This document shows, in pieces, positions 1 through 7,860 of a DNA stretch of 27,779 bases. A model generated the notes under the pieces. It saw only the letters and a list, made by a program, of their open reading frames with translations, made no database searches and had not been told where the DNA came from. The stretch comes from Paludibacter sp. (GTDB taxonomy: Bacteria > Bacteroidota > Bacteroidia > Bacteroidales > Paludibacteraceae). Where the stretch lies: contig JAUSNQ010000126.1 in the NCBI GenBank assembly GCA_030655595.1, forward strand, positions 1-27,779, in the 5' to 3' direction. Within the stretch, counting starts at the first letter, position 1. The number at the start of each line of letters is the position of its first letter. A program made the position numbers and the translations under genes.

Positions 1-40
1 AGGCTGTTTCAGAAGATAGACAGCAAGATATATAATTGTA

Positions 41-1357
41 ATGGGAAATATTGTAGCAATAGTTGGTCGCCCCAACGTAGGAAAATCAACACTTTTTAAT
101 CGACTTACCAAAAGCCGTCGCGCTATTGTGAATGAGGAAGCGGGAACCACACGCGATCGTCAGTATGGCAAAAGCGAGTGGAGTGGTCGTGAGTTCTCGG
201 TAATTGATACCGGCGGTTGGGTAATTAACTCCACGGATGTGTTTGAAGAAGAAATCAAACGCCATGTGGTGTTAGCGGTAGAAGAAGCTGATCTGATTCT
301 TTTTATGGTCGACATTCAAAACGGCATCACCGATTTTGACAATGAAGTTGCAACTATTCTCAGAAGAAGCAAAAAACCATTGATTGTTGTTGCCAATAAA
401 GCGGATACCTTCGAGTGGCAATATCAGGCTGCGGAATTTTACAAGTTGGGTTTGGGTGAGCCTTTCGTCGTTTCTGCGATAAACGGTTTAGGTTCTGGTG
501 ACCTGTTGGATAAGGTTATAGAAGTGCTTGGACCAAACGCTCCTGCAGAAGAAATTGACGCTGATCTTCCTCGTTTTGCAGTCGTTGGGCGCCCAAATGC
601 AGGAAAATCGTCTATCGTAAATGCTTTTATTGGTGAAGAAAGAACCATAGTCACGGATATTCCCGGTACTACACGCGATTCCATTTATACACATTTTAAA
701 AAGTTCGGATACGATTTTTATTTGGTAGATACTGCCGGTATCAGAAAAAAGGCTAAAGTACATGAAGATTTGGAGTATTATTCAGTGGTGCGTTCAATTC
801 GTGCCATCGAAAATGCTGACGTGTGTATTTTGATGGTAGATGCTACACGTGGTGTTGAGAGTCAGGATATGAATATCTTTTCTTTGATTCAGAAAAATAA
901 AAAGGGATTGGTTGTAGCTGTCAATAAATGGGACTTAATTGAAAACAAAGAGACCAATGATGTCAAAAAAATTGAGGAAACCATTCGCGAAAGGTTGGCT
1001 CCGTTCGTTGATTTTCCGATTATATTTACATCAGCCGTGACCAAACAACGCATTCTGAAATTGGTTGAAGAAGCGGTCAAGGTGTTTGAAAATAAAAAGA
1101 AGAAAGTTCCTACAGCTAAATTAAATGAGTATTTATTGCCCTTGATTGAAAATTACCCACCACCAGCACTGAAAGGTAAATATATCAAAATCAAATACAT
1201 CACTCAATTGCCAAACACGCAGGTACCGACATTTATTTTCTTTGCCAATTTGCCGCAATACGTAAAAGAGCCGTATAAACGCTTTTTGGAGAATAAAATT
1301 CGTGCTAAGTGGGATTTCACGGGTACGCCGATTCAGGTGTTTATCAGGCAGAAATAA
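41..1357 (+). CDS. der: Ribosome-assembly GTPase Der (EngA)
   Basis: Der is a double-GTPase that acts in the cytoplasm in late assembly of the 50S ribosomal subunit. Both G domains are visible. The first has the P-loop GRPNVGKST at residues 9-17, DTGG at 56-59 and NKAD at 119-122. The second has GRPNAGKSS near 182-190, DTAG, and NKWD near 305. A C-terminal KH-like domain follows and ends in a basic tail. The length of 438 aa is normal for the family. The ATG at 41 directly precedes the first beta strand of the G domain, so the start is secure. The 3' end overlaps the convergent mnmA gene by 14 bp. The 40 bp upstream hold no recognisable gene end; one frame closes with TAA at 33-35, but ten codons are too few to identify anything. 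Confidence 0.97.
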   Translation: MGNIVAIVGRPNVGKSTLFNRLTKSRRAIVNEEAGTTRDRQYGKSEWSGREFSVIDTGGWVINSTDVFEEEIKRHVVLAVEEADLILFMVDIQNGITDFDNEVATILRRSKKPLIVVANKADTFEWQYQAAEFYKLGLGEPFVVSAINGLGSGDLLDKVIEVLGPNAPAEEIDADLPRFAVVGRPNAGKSSIVNAFIGEERTIVTDIPGTTRDSIYTHFKKFGYDFYLVDTAGIRKKAKVHEDLEYYSVVRSIRAIENADVCILMVDATRGVESQDMNIFSLIQKNKKGLVVAVNKWDLIENKETNDVKKIEETIRERLAPFVDFPIIFTSAVTKQRILKLVEEAVKVFENKKKKVPTAKLNEYLLPLIENYPPPALKGKYIKIKYITQLPNTQVPTFIFFANLPQYVKEPYKRFLENKIRAKWDFTGTPIQVFIRQK

Positions 1358-2411
1358 TTTCGCCACTCCCGATACAAATTCTTTTGTCGATATCATAAAC
1401 CACACCGAATTGACCGGGTGCAATACCCTGCAATTTCTCTGTGGATACAATGCGGAATCCTTCTGGAGTTTTCAGGATGGTTCCGTGTGTAAAATCAGGG
1501 GTATGGCGGATTTTGAAGGTGACCTCCATCGCAGAATCAGTTGCTTCCCATGGGTTCTCAGTGATGAAATGAAAATCCTGCATGGTGAATGCATTTCCGT
1601 AAGCTGCTTCTACATCGAAACCTTTGGATGCCCAGACAATATTAGCCTCTACATCTTTTTTGATGACGTACCACGGTCCGCCCGACAAGCCCAGTCCTTT
1701 GCGTTGTCCAACTGTATGAAACCAATATCCTTTGTGTTTGCCCAGAATTTTGCCGGTCTCGAGTTCTACAATCGGACCTTCCTTTTCTCCGAGATATCTA
1801 CGTATAAAATCGTTGTAATTCACTTTACCAAGAAAACAAATTCCCTGACTATCCTGACGTTTTGCACTGGGCAAATTAGCAATTTCTGCTATTTTGCGTA
1901 CTTCGTTTTTCATCAGGTTACCGATGGGAAACATCAACTTCGAGACTTGCAAATGATTGATCTGGGCCAAGAAGTCAGTCTGATCTTTCAAAGGGTCTTT
2001 GGCTGTACCTAAAAAGGTTTTTCCATCCTGTTCGATGGTTGTGGCATAATGTCCGGTTGCCGTTTTATCAAATAATTTCCCGACTTTTTCCTCAAAAACA
2101 CCGAACTTGATGAGTTTATTACACATCACATCCGGATTAGGCGTAAAGCCGTTTCTGACTTTTTCGATGGTATAAGCCACCACATTGTCCCAGTAATCCT
2201 GATGCAAATCAACAACTTCTAATTTGCATCCATATTTCCGTGCTATCAGCGAAGCCATCTCAATATCCTCTTCAGAACTGCAATGCAACAATTCATCATC
2301 GTCCATCCCAATCTTGATGTAAAATAGGGTAGGGTTGTACCCGGCCTCTTTCAGCAGGTGCACTACCACCGAACTATCTACACCACCTGATAATAAACTC
2401 GCTATGTTCAT
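1344..2411 (-). CDS. mnmA: tRNA-specific 2-thiouridylase MnmA
   Basis: MnmA makes the 2-thio group of U34 in tRNAs for Lys, Glu and Gln, using ATP and a sulfur carrier. The N-terminal PP-loop SGGVDSS lies at residues 8-14. The two catalytic cysteines are C97 (in NPDVMCNK) and C192 (in DSQGICFLG). A central domain and a C-terminal beta-barrel with [10 protein letters not shown] complete the 355 aa, close to the 368 aa of the E. coli enzyme. The ATG start directly precedes the PP-loop strand. The regulator gene lies 107 bp upstream on the same strand, so co-transcription is possible. That gap, however, holds a hairpin and heptad repeats and has no clear promoter. The stop codon lies inside the end of der on the other strand. 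Confidence 0.96.
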   Translation of the reverse strand: MNIASLLSGGVDSSVVVHLLKEAGYNPTLFYIKIGMDDDELLHCSSEEDIEMASLIARKYGCKLEVVDLHQDYWDNVVAYTIEKVRNGFTPNPDVMCNKLIKFGVFEEKVGKLFDKTATGHYATTIEQDGKTFLGTAKDPLKDQTDFLAQINHLQVSKLMFPIGNLMKNEVRKIAEIANLPSAKRQDSQGICFLGKVNYNDFIRRYLGEKEGPIVELETGKILGKHKGYWFHTVGQRKGLGLSGGPWYVIKKDVEANIVWASKGFDVEAAYGNAFTMQDFHFITENPWEATDSAMEVTFKIRHTPDFTHGTILKTPEGFRIVSTEKLQGIAPGQFGVVYDIDKRICIGSGEIISA

Positions 2412-2463
2412 GTTATATGAAAATCTATTTTTTATTTCTTTTTCAGCCAGAAACTAACCATTA

Positions 2464-2489
2464 TAGAGACGCGCTATAGCACGTCTCTA
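2464..2489. repeat. REP-like inverted repeat (8-bp arms, 10-nt loop)
   Basis: The arms TAGAGACG (2464-2471) and CGTCTCTA (2482-2489) are exact reverse complements around a 10-nt centre. The hairpin lies between the regulator gene and mnmA, directly after a heptad repeat. TAGAGACG...CGTCTCTA palindromes resemble dispersed REP-type elements I recall from many bacterial genomes, but one window shows only one copy. No U tract follows on either strand, so it is not a convincing intrinsic terminator. Confidence 0.5.
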
Positions 2490-2523
2490 CAGTAACCACT
2501 TATCACTAATCACTAACACTATA
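2489..2523 (-). repeat. Stop-anchored heptad repeat, TTAGTGA type
   Basis: Read on the minus strand, five consecutive 7-bp units run from the TAG stop codon of the response regulator (2519-2521, inside the first unit) into the gap before mnmA. Two units are exactly TTAGTGA (2510-2516 and 2503-2509), followed by TAAGTGG and a more diverged TTACTGT. Because 7 is not a multiple of 3, the TAG/TGA/TAA content closes all three reading frames. A matching array sits after leuS (18168-18202). Confidence 0.6.
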
Positions 2524-3172
2524 TGTAGTATTCCGCCATATCAATCAACCCTGCCCTGATCGCATATTTGGTTGCTTCGTGCACATTATTCACTTCGATT
2601 TTCCGGAAGATGTTTTTTCTGTGGGTCATAATGGTGTGCATGCTGGCATGTCGCAATGCCGCAATTTCACGGGTTGATTTACCCAATGCCATTTCCTTCA
2701 GGATTTCCTGTTCTGTGATTGTTAGAATTTGTCTCGGTTGACTGATTTGTTTTTGTTTATTCGCATCAAACAGGAGATTGCTGATATAACTACTGATGTA
2801 TCTTTCACCTTTCAAGGCTTGTTTGATGGCGCTTTGCAAATCTTCGGAAGAACTATCCTTTAATAAAACACTGAATTTGGACGAGCTGAATAACAGGGTA
2901 CGTACAGCTTCTTCACTCAGTTCGTCAGAAGATACAATCCAATCGGTCTTCGGATATCTTTCTTGCAGAAATACCAGCTCCTGCACACGTTCAAAATCAA
3001 GTAAGTTGTAATCCAAAATGACAAGTGCATCGGGATATTGAGCACACAAATCAATTAGCTCTTTTTTTTGCTGAGCTTCTTCTATTTGTGTTCCCGATAC
3101 TGTGTTACTAATCATATAAATCCAACCTGCCCGGGTTAAGTCCTGATTGTCAGCTATGATAATTTTCCGCAT
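2519..3172 (-). CDS. Orphan NarL/LuxR-family response regulator
   Basis: This is a predicted two-component DNA-binding response regulator of 217 aa. The N-terminal receiver domain spans about 3-120, with phospho-acceptor D54 (VILDYN), S82 and K105. The acidic pocket is D8-N9 rather than the usual two acidic residues. The C-terminal LuxR-type helix-turn-helix spans about 148-210 (LTITEQEIL, then TIMTHRKNIFRKI). No histidine kinase is nearby, so the input is unknown. The ATG at 3172 matches the start of the receiver fold. A TTG-N21-TAACTTTG promoter lies just upstream, with an 18-bp palindrome across its -33 element, which suggests autoregulation or control by another regulator. The gene ends in a heptad repeat array. 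Confidence 0.85.
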   Translation of the reverse strand: MRKIIIADNQDLTRAGWIYMISNTVSGTQIEEAQQKKELIDLCAQYPDALVILDYNLLDFERVQELVFLQERYPKTDWIVSSDELSEEAVRTLLFSSSKFSVLLKDSSSEDLQSAIKQALKGERYISSYISNLLFDANKQKQISQPRQILTITEQEILKEMALGKSTREIAALRHASMHTIMTHRKNIFRKIEVNNVHEATKYAIRAGLIDMAEYYI

Positions 3173-3197
3173 GGAGAGCTTGTTTAAAAATCAACTG

Positions 3198-3229
3198 CAA
3201 AGTTACTCAAATTTTCGAAATGCATGCAA
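3198..3229 (-). promoter_or_regulatory. Predicted Bacteroidota-type promoter of the response regulator
   Basis: On the minus strand, TTG (3227-3229), 21 bp, then TAACTTTG (3198-3205) fits the phylum consensus of a TTG/TTTG -33 element, 17-23 bp, and TAnnTTTG. The -7 box ends 25 bp before the ATG. Matched by eye only. Confidence 0.6.
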
Positions 3230-3240
3230 TGTATTGCATG
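3223..3240. promoter_or_regulatory. 18-bp palindrome over the -33 region (candidate operator)
   Basis: The sequence CATGCAATGTATTGCATG has perfect 8-bp arms (3223-3230 and 3233-3240) with a 2-bp centre. It covers the TTG -33 element of the regulator promoter. A dyad here is a typical place for a dimeric repressor or autoregulator to bind. Which protein binds is unknown. Confidence 0.5.
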
Positions 3241-3327
3241 TGAAGAGCAACGGTCAGCGATTCAAAGCGGATCAATCATAGAAGTCAAATAAGCTGAAAC
3301 AAACTTGGTATATCAAGGAACCTCAAC

Positions 3328-5595
3328 TTATTTTTTAATAATCATTTGCTTCATGATGGCCTGCGCTGTATAAATTCTCACCAAATAGCTTCCGGAACTC
3401 AAATGACTGACATCAATGGAGTTGATAATTCCTTCGCTACGATGTACCAGCGTGCCTGATATACTATAAATTTCAAGTTTATTCACTTCAATTCCAGAAG
3501 CAACTGACAAGCTGTTTACCACAGGATTCGGATATACAATCAATGCCGGTATTGTGGCGTTTTTGATGCCCGTTGTGTTGCTTACGACTTTGATATAGAA
3601 TAAGTTTGATGTGTCACCTTTGGTGATTTGATGAGAACCTGCCGGAATGGTCGTTGTCACAATGCCGGAAGATGCATTTACATCCACTCCGTTTAACTTA
3701 ATTTTTCCGGAGAAGTCTGAATTAAACACCAGAGTCAAAATTGATTCTTGTGTAGTCGTAAATGAAATTGTAGTTGATGACTCAATTTTCAGACATTGCG
3801 TTAATGTCAGACCAGCATAGTTTACTGTTCCTTTTGTGTCAGAAAGATTACCTGTGATGTTGAAGAATGTACTTGTTTTACCGGATAATGTGAAGTTGTG
3901 TACACCAGCTCCTGAAGGTTCGCCGTCGTCCGGATCTCCATCGTCCGGATCTCCTCCACCAATCGCATCACCATCACCCTGTACCGAAACCAAGTTGGTT
4001 GTATATCCTGCAAGTGCTGCTTTCAAGGCTGGATTTACATCATACGATGTATCATCAACAGCATTGTTGAAAGTCCACTTGAAATCACCACCGTGCATAC
4101 GTCCTGCAAATTGAATAACCTTATCACGGGCTTCTTCCGGACTATCAGGTGTATATGTATACATGACAGCAGGATTTGTGTCGAAATTATTATAGGTATT
4201 ACTTCCTCTGGATGATTTTACGCTGCTGCTTACCGTTTCATTTCTAGTTGTTGCAACATAAGCATCAAAATCAACGGTGGAATTCGGAAAACCCGAAGCA
4301 CCATATGCCACAAATCGTCTATGACCAGTCATGTAATTGTTAAAAGCCTTGATGCTTCCGCCATCTTCTTTTGAAAAAGTTGGCATATTCGAATAATCGT
4401 TTGCTTGTTTGCTTTCATCCCATACGTCGGAACCCTGCATAGAAGTCAGCATCGGGTATCTACAATTACGGAAATAATTTGCTTCTACAAAAACAGAAGA
4501 TGCAAGGGTTGAACCAACGCCATATTTTGAAATGCCGTCGTAATAATTGTTGTAAACATGAACGCTATGACTACGCACACGTGGGTGGCGACTATCAGAA
4601 TGATCGTACCAGTTGTGATGGTAGGTGAGGTAACGAGGATCTTCTGTACCATTGCCTAATAGATTTGACTTCCCGGTATCCCAGAAATGGTTGTAAGAGA
4701 AGGTTACAAAACCAGAACGTTTGCTGTCCAGGGCGCCATCACCTTTAGCCTGATCGGCAGCACTACCCGCATCTCCATAAAAGAAGTCGCAATGATGTAT
4801 CCATATATGCTCATTATCTTGCTGCAAACCGATATTATCGCCTTCATCGCTGTTGCAATTCATCGTTCCAATATTCCGGATTTCAATATTCGTTGCATTT
4901 TTCAATCTGATTCCCCATCCATCTGCAACAGCATCGTCGCCAACACCTTCCAGCGTAATATAGGATGCGGCATGATTGGCATTTTCAATGACGATATCAC
5001 CTTTGTCCATATAACTCAGGTCGGTAATTTGTCCGACTAACCGAACAATCAACGGACGAAAGTCTTTTCCCTTTTTAAATCCCTCAAAAATTGTTTGCAA
5101 ACCAACACAAGGATTTGCGTTTGCACCTGTCACTTCTAAGCTAACTGTATTTTTGGTGTTTTGGGTAATGTATAGAATCACCGCATTGTCTTTCGGTGTA
5201 CCATCGGCTTTGTAAGCACCGGGAACTCGTCCGTTCATGAAAGCAAAACCAGTACGGTCGTGTGCTTCTACGGTCAGTGTTCCGGTTGTAGTGGCTTCAC
5301 CCTCAATATTTGCGATGACAGGCGCCACCTTGATTGTGTATGAGCCCGCTTTGAGACCTAATACGTCGGCACGATAATACGTACCATAATTGCGAATTAA
5401 TTGATTATCAATTTTTTTGTCGGTTAAACCTTCGCCGCTAACATAAATATTGAAGCTTTCAGCACCTTCAACCGGCTGCCATTTCAAATAAGCACTTTCT
5501 AACCATCCGGCAGATTCGTTAATAATAACCGTTTGAGCCGAAGCAACAAACAAGAGCATACACGCGGTAGTAAAAGTCAGCAATCTCAATTTCAT
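3328..5595 (-). CDS. Secreted pectate lyase (PL1) with T9SS sorting domain
   Basis: This is predicted to cleave polygalacturonate by calcium-dependent beta-elimination outside the cell. Residues 1-20 form a signal peptide ending ASA. A fibronectin-III-like domain covers about 22-110. The PL1 parallel beta-helix covers about 125-545. Family motifs include HIWIHHCDF (equivalent to the vWIDH motif), GDGALDSKRSG, FSYNHFWDTGKSNL, and the HPR motif with candidate catalytic R339. An acidic, Pro-rich linker with DPDDG repeats (about 545-563) leads to a small beta-domain. The C terminus (about 680-755) has YPNPVVNSLSV, LEIYSISG and SGSYLVRI, which is a type A T9SS sorting domain. At 755 aa it is a multidomain enzyme. 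It stands alone on its strand with its own candidate promoter. It is a likely client of the PorU/PorV proteins encoded at 22-27 kb. Confidence 0.93.
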   Translation of the reverse strand: MKLRLLTFTTACMLLFVASAQTVIINESAGWLESAYLKWQPVEGAESFNIYVSGEGLTDKKIDNQLIRNYGTYYRADVLGLKAGSYTIKVAPVIANIEGEATTTGTLTVEAHDRTGFAFMNGRVPGAYKADGTPKDNAVILYITQNTKNTVSLEVTGANANPCVGLQTIFEGFKKGKDFRPLIVRLVGQITDLSYMDKGDIVIENANHAASYITLEGVGDDAVADGWGIRLKNATNIEIRNIGTMNCNSDEGDNIGLQQDNEHIWIHHCDFFYGDAGSAADQAKGDGALDSKRSGFVTFSYNHFWDTGKSNLLGNGTEDPRYLTYHHNWYDHSDSRHPRVRSHSVHVYNNYYDGISKYGVGSTLASSVFVEANYFRNCRYPMLTSMQGSDVWDESKQANDYSNMPTFSKEDGGSIKAFNNYMTGHRRFVAYGASGFPNSTVDFDAYVATTRNETVSSSVKSSRGSNTYNNFDTNPAVMYTYTPDSPEEARDKVIQFAGRMHGGDFKWTFNNAVDDTSYDVNPALKAALAGYTTNLVSVQGDGDAIGGGDPDDGDPDDGEPSGAGVHNFTLSGKTSTFFNITGNLSDTKGTVNYAGLTLTQCLKIESSTTISFTTTQESILTLVFNSDFSGKIKLNGVDVNASSGIVTTTIPAGSHQITKGDTSNLFYIKVVSNTTGIKNATIPALIVYPNPVVNSLSVASGIEVNKLEIYSISGTLVHRSEGIINSIDVSHLSSGSYLVRIYTAQAIMKQMIIKK
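3926..3955 (-). repeat. 15-bp tandem repeat encoding the DPDDG linker
   Basis: Two 15-bp copies of TCGTCCGGATCTCCN (3926-3940 and 3941-3955, plus strand) differ only in the last base. They encode the repeated DPDDG units of the pectate lyase linker. The length is a multiple of 3, so copy-number change would alter linker length without a frameshift. Confidence 0.75.
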
Positions 5596-5657
5596 TTTAT
5601 TTTTTATAATATCAGATTATTCATACATTACATAAATATCTATGCATTGATATGATG

Positions 5658-5665
5658 CAAAATTA
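5658..5665 (-). promoter_or_regulatory. Candidate -7 box for the pectate lyase gene
   Basis: TAATTTTG on the minus strand matches TAnnTTTG, 62 bp before the pectate lyase ATG. The nearest TTG (5690-5692) is 24 bp upstream, slightly beyond the usual spacing, so the match is moderate. No other gene lies in the 216 bp between the lyase start and the tRNAs. Confidence 0.35.
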
Positions 5666-5811
5666 CTGCAAGATTTAAAAAGTGATGTGCAATATTTGAT
5701 ATAAAATGTGGAGGTTTTATTAAGTAGTTGAAAATGTTTGCTTTATTTAGAGCAGACTTCCGGTATTTAGCAAAAAGTATTGAATTGGGAAAAGAAGGGG
5801 GGATTTTTCGG

Positions 5812-5886
5812 TGGGCGTTGAGGGATTCGAACCCCCGACCCTCTGCTAGTAAGGCAGATGCTCTGAACCAGCTGAGCTAAACGCCC
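5812..5886 (-). tRNA. tRNA-Val(UAC), second copy, with U at position 37
   Basis: This is a 75-nt cloverleaf. The acceptor stem is GGGCGTT/AACGCCC with discriminator A. The D stem is GCTC/GAGC, the anticodon stem TCTGC/GCAGA, and the T arm GGGGG-TTCGAAT-CCCTC. The anticodon loop is CTTACTA, so the anticodon is UAC (Val) but base 37 is U. The upstream copy has the normal A there and is otherwise identical. CCA is not encoded. The gene lies 37 bp downstream of the first copy and is presumably on the same transcript. Base 37 is nearly always a purine, so this copy may be impaired or altered in decoding. Confidence 0.93.
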
Positions 5887-5923
5887 GAAAAAAGTGTGTT
5901 TTTGTAATAAGATCGGTTTGAAG

Positions 5924-5998
5924 TGGGCGTTGAGGGATTCGAACCCCCGACCCTCTGCTTGTAAGGCAGATGCTCTGAACCAGCTGAGCTAAACGCCC
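5924..5998 (-). tRNA. tRNA-Val(UAC), first copy
   Basis: This 75-nt cloverleaf has the same stems as the downstream copy and a canonical anticodon loop CTTACAA. The anticodon is UAC, with A37. All four arms pair fully apart from one G-U pair in the T stem. CCA is not encoded. It is the promoter-proximal member of the tandem pair, with a well-formed promoter at 6038-6067. Confidence 0.97.
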
Positions 5999-6037
5999 GA
6001 TATTACTATAACCAAACACTTTACTTGAAAAGCGATG

Positions 6038-6067
6038 CAAAGATACTATTAATTTTCAATTTTCAAA
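6038..6067 (-). promoter_or_regulatory. Predicted promoter of the tRNA-Val pair
   Basis: On the minus strand, TTTG (6064-6067), 18 bp, then TATCTTTG (6038-6045) is a close match to the Bacteroidota TTTG / TAnnTTTG promoter. It lies about 40 bp before the first mature tRNA base. Confidence 0.65.
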
Positions 6068-6113
6068 AGAATATTAAACATAACATCAATTAAATTTTAA
6101 AAGAAATCAATAT

Positions 6114-6173
6114 TTAACCACATTAGTCCACATGAGTTGATTTTGGTTTTCTTCTGTGAACTAATGTGGTTAA
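6114..6173. repeat. 19-bp inverted repeat (one mismatch), 22-nt loop
   Basis: The left arm is 6114-6132 (TTAACCACATTAGTCCACA) and the right arm is 6155-6173. The arms pair over 19 positions with a single mismatch, which is a G-U pair on the minus-strand RNA. A TAATGTGGT unit in the right arm is repeated directly after it. The element sits between the divergent tRNA promoter and the gltX promoter. No U tract follows, and a terminator is not needed between divergent genes, so it may be a dispersed element or a regulatory site. Confidence 0.6.
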
Positions 6174-6212
6174 TGTGGTCAATAAACAATTAATATAAAC
6201 TCTATTACCGTA

Positions 6213-6248
6213 TTTGCTAAACATTGTCATTCTTTTTTTTTATTTTTG
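6213..6248 (+). promoter_or_regulatory. Candidate promoter of gltX
   Basis: TTTG (6213-6216) and TATTTTTG (6241-6248) match the phylum's -33 and -7 elements with a 24-bp spacer, one longer than usual. The -7 box ends 21 bp before the gltX ATG. Confidence 0.5.
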
Positions 6249-6269
6249 CAAATTATTTACTGAAAATCA

Positions 6270-7796
6270 ATGAAAAAAGTAAGAGTAAGATTTGCCCCTA
6301 GTCCAACCGGACCGCTCCATATCGGAGGTGTGAGAACCGCTTTGTATAATTATCTCTTTGCGAAAAAGCACGGTGGTGATATGTTGTTGCGTATTGAAGA
6401 TACGGATTCAGCCCGTTTTGTAGCAGGTGCTGAGGATTATATCGTGGATTCTTTGAACTGGTTGGGGATTCAGATTGATGAAGGAGTCGGTGCTGATAAA
6501 GTTGGCACGCACGCTCCTTATCGTCAGAGTGAAAGAAAAGCAATTTACAAACAATATGTTGATCAGTTGTTGGAGACCGGACTGGCTTACCTTGCATTCG
6601 ATACACCTACTGACTTAGAAGTGAAGCGGGCTGAAATTGCTAATTTTCAGTATGATGCATCAACCAGAGGTGTTATGATTAATTCGCTTACTTTATCTGC
6701 TGATGAAGTAAATAAGCGTATAAAAGCGGGAGAACAATATGTGGTGCGCATCAAAATTGAACCTGATCAGGAAATCAAAGTGCAGGATTTGATTCGCGGT
6801 GAAGTGGTTGTCAATTCTTCGGTAATCGATGATAAGGTGTTGTTTAAATCTTCCGACAGTCTGCCAACCTACCACATGGCCAACGTTGTAGATGATTATT
6901 TGATGGAAATATCGCATGTTATTCGTGGCGAAGAATGGTTACCTTCAGCTCCTTTACACGTTTTGCTTTATCAATATTTGGGATGGGAAGATCAAATGCC
7001 ACAGTTTGCACACCTGCCTTTGTTGCTCAAACCCGACGGGAATGGAAAATTAAGCAAACGGGATGGTGATCGACTTGGTTTTCCGGTTTTTCCGCTGATG
7101 TGGCTCGATCCTAAATCGGGAGATGTATTTCCGGGTTATCGCGAAGCCGGTTATTTCCCTGAAGCAGTTGTTAACTTCCTGGCTTTGCTCGGATGGAATT
7201 CAGGGACGGAGCAAGAGATATTCTCGATGGATGAGTTGATTAATCTCTTTTCACTTGATCGCGTAAGTAAAAGTGGAGCTAAATTCGATTACGAGAAAGG
7301 CAAATGGTTCAATCATCAGTATTTGCAGCTTAAACCTTTGGAAGAAATTACGGATTTGTTTCAACATATATTGATTGAAAAGGACATTGTTGAAGATTGG
7401 GATAAAGTAAAGAAAATCGTATCTCTTGTTCGTGAGCGTGCCAATTTTGTGCATGAGCTCTGGGAACAATCGTCATTCTTTTTTGTGGCTCCGGAAACGT
7501 ATTGCGAAACTGCTGTAAAAAAGCGATGGAAAACAGATTCACCAAATCAAATGCTGGAACTGATGGATTTGCTTGAAAAAACACCTGATTTCTCTGCTGC
7601 CAGTACCGAACATCTGGTAAAAAACTGGATGGAAGAAAAAGGCTATGGCATGGGTGCTGTGATGAATGCTTTTAGGCTTTGTGTTGTAGGTGAATCAAAA
7701 GGTCCGCATATGTTTGATGTTGTTGAAATAATTGGCAGAGAAGAAACGCTTGAGAGGTTGAGAAAGGCGATTTTAGAGCTAAAAGCGATGAACTAA
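6270..7796 (+). CDS. gltX: Glutamate--tRNA ligase GltX
   Basis: GltX charges tRNA-Glu with glutamate in the cytoplasm. It is a class I synthetase. The HIGH motif is HIGG at 17-20, within [13 protein letters not shown]. The KMSKS equivalent is KLSKR at 260-264. An insert of about 15 residues (FPVFPLMW and following) comes just after KLSKR, as I recall from Bacteroidota GltX. A C-terminal anticodon-binding helical domain follows. The length of 508 aa is usual. The ATG at 6270 directly precedes the first Rossmann strand ([13 protein letters not shown]) and has its own -7 box upstream. The last codons and the stop run into a 7-bp repeat array. The polysaccharide cluster begins 64 bp downstream on the same strand with no terminator visible. 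Confidence 0.97.
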   Translation: MKKVRVRFAPSPTGPLHIGGVRTALYNYLFAKKHGGDMLLRIEDTDSARFVAGAEDYIVDSLNWLGIQIDEGVGADKVGTHAPYRQSERKAIYKQYVDQLLETGLAYLAFDTPTDLEVKRAEIANFQYDASTRGVMINSLTLSADEVNKRIKAGEQYVVRIKIEPDQEIKVQDLIRGEVVVNSSVIDDKVLFKSSDSLPTYHMANVVDDYLMEISHVIRGEEWLPSAPLHVLLYQYLGWEDQMPQFAHLPLLLKPDGNGKLSKRDGDRLGFPVFPLMWLDPKSGDVFPGYREAGYFPEAVVNFLALLGWNSGTEQEIFSMDELINLFSLDRVSKSGAKFDYEKGKWFNHQYLQLKPLEEITDLFQHILIEKDIVEDWDKVKKIVSLVRERANFVHELWEQSSFFFVAPETYCETAVKKRWKTDSPNQMLELMDLLEKTPDFSAASTEHLVKNWMEEKGYGMGAVMNAFRLCVVGESKGPHMFDVVEIIGREETLERLRKAILELKAMN

Positions 7797-7841
7797 AAGC
7801 TAAGAGCTAAGAACTAAGAGCTAAGAGCTAAGAACTGATAT
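7793..7841 (+). repeat. Stop-anchored heptad repeat, CTAAGAR type
   Basis: Six consecutive 7-bp units, CTAAAAG then five of CTAAGAG/CTAAGAA, are followed by a diverged CTGATAT. The TAA stop of gltX (7794-7796) lies inside the first unit. TAA recurs every 7 bp and closes all three frames. A related AGAGCTAAAAG stretch occurs in the last gltX codons (7775-7785), so the array may have spread from or into the coding end. Confidence 0.75.
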
Positions 7842-7860
7842 AGCAAGGTTAAATAATTAT

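Noticed and set aside
1..40. Possible 3' end of an upstream gene before der
   Set aside because: Only 40 bp are available; one frame ends with TAA at 33-35, but no family can be recognised.
1302..2012. 236-codon frame on the plus strand opposite mnmA
   Set aside because: It is antisense to a fully conserved MnmA, has no recognisable domain and begins inside der; it is a shadow of the mnmA codon pattern.
5846..6040. 64-codon reading frame on the minus strand across the tRNA pair
   Set aside because: It is made of tRNA sequence read as codons; both tRNAs fold perfectly, so this is not a protein gene.
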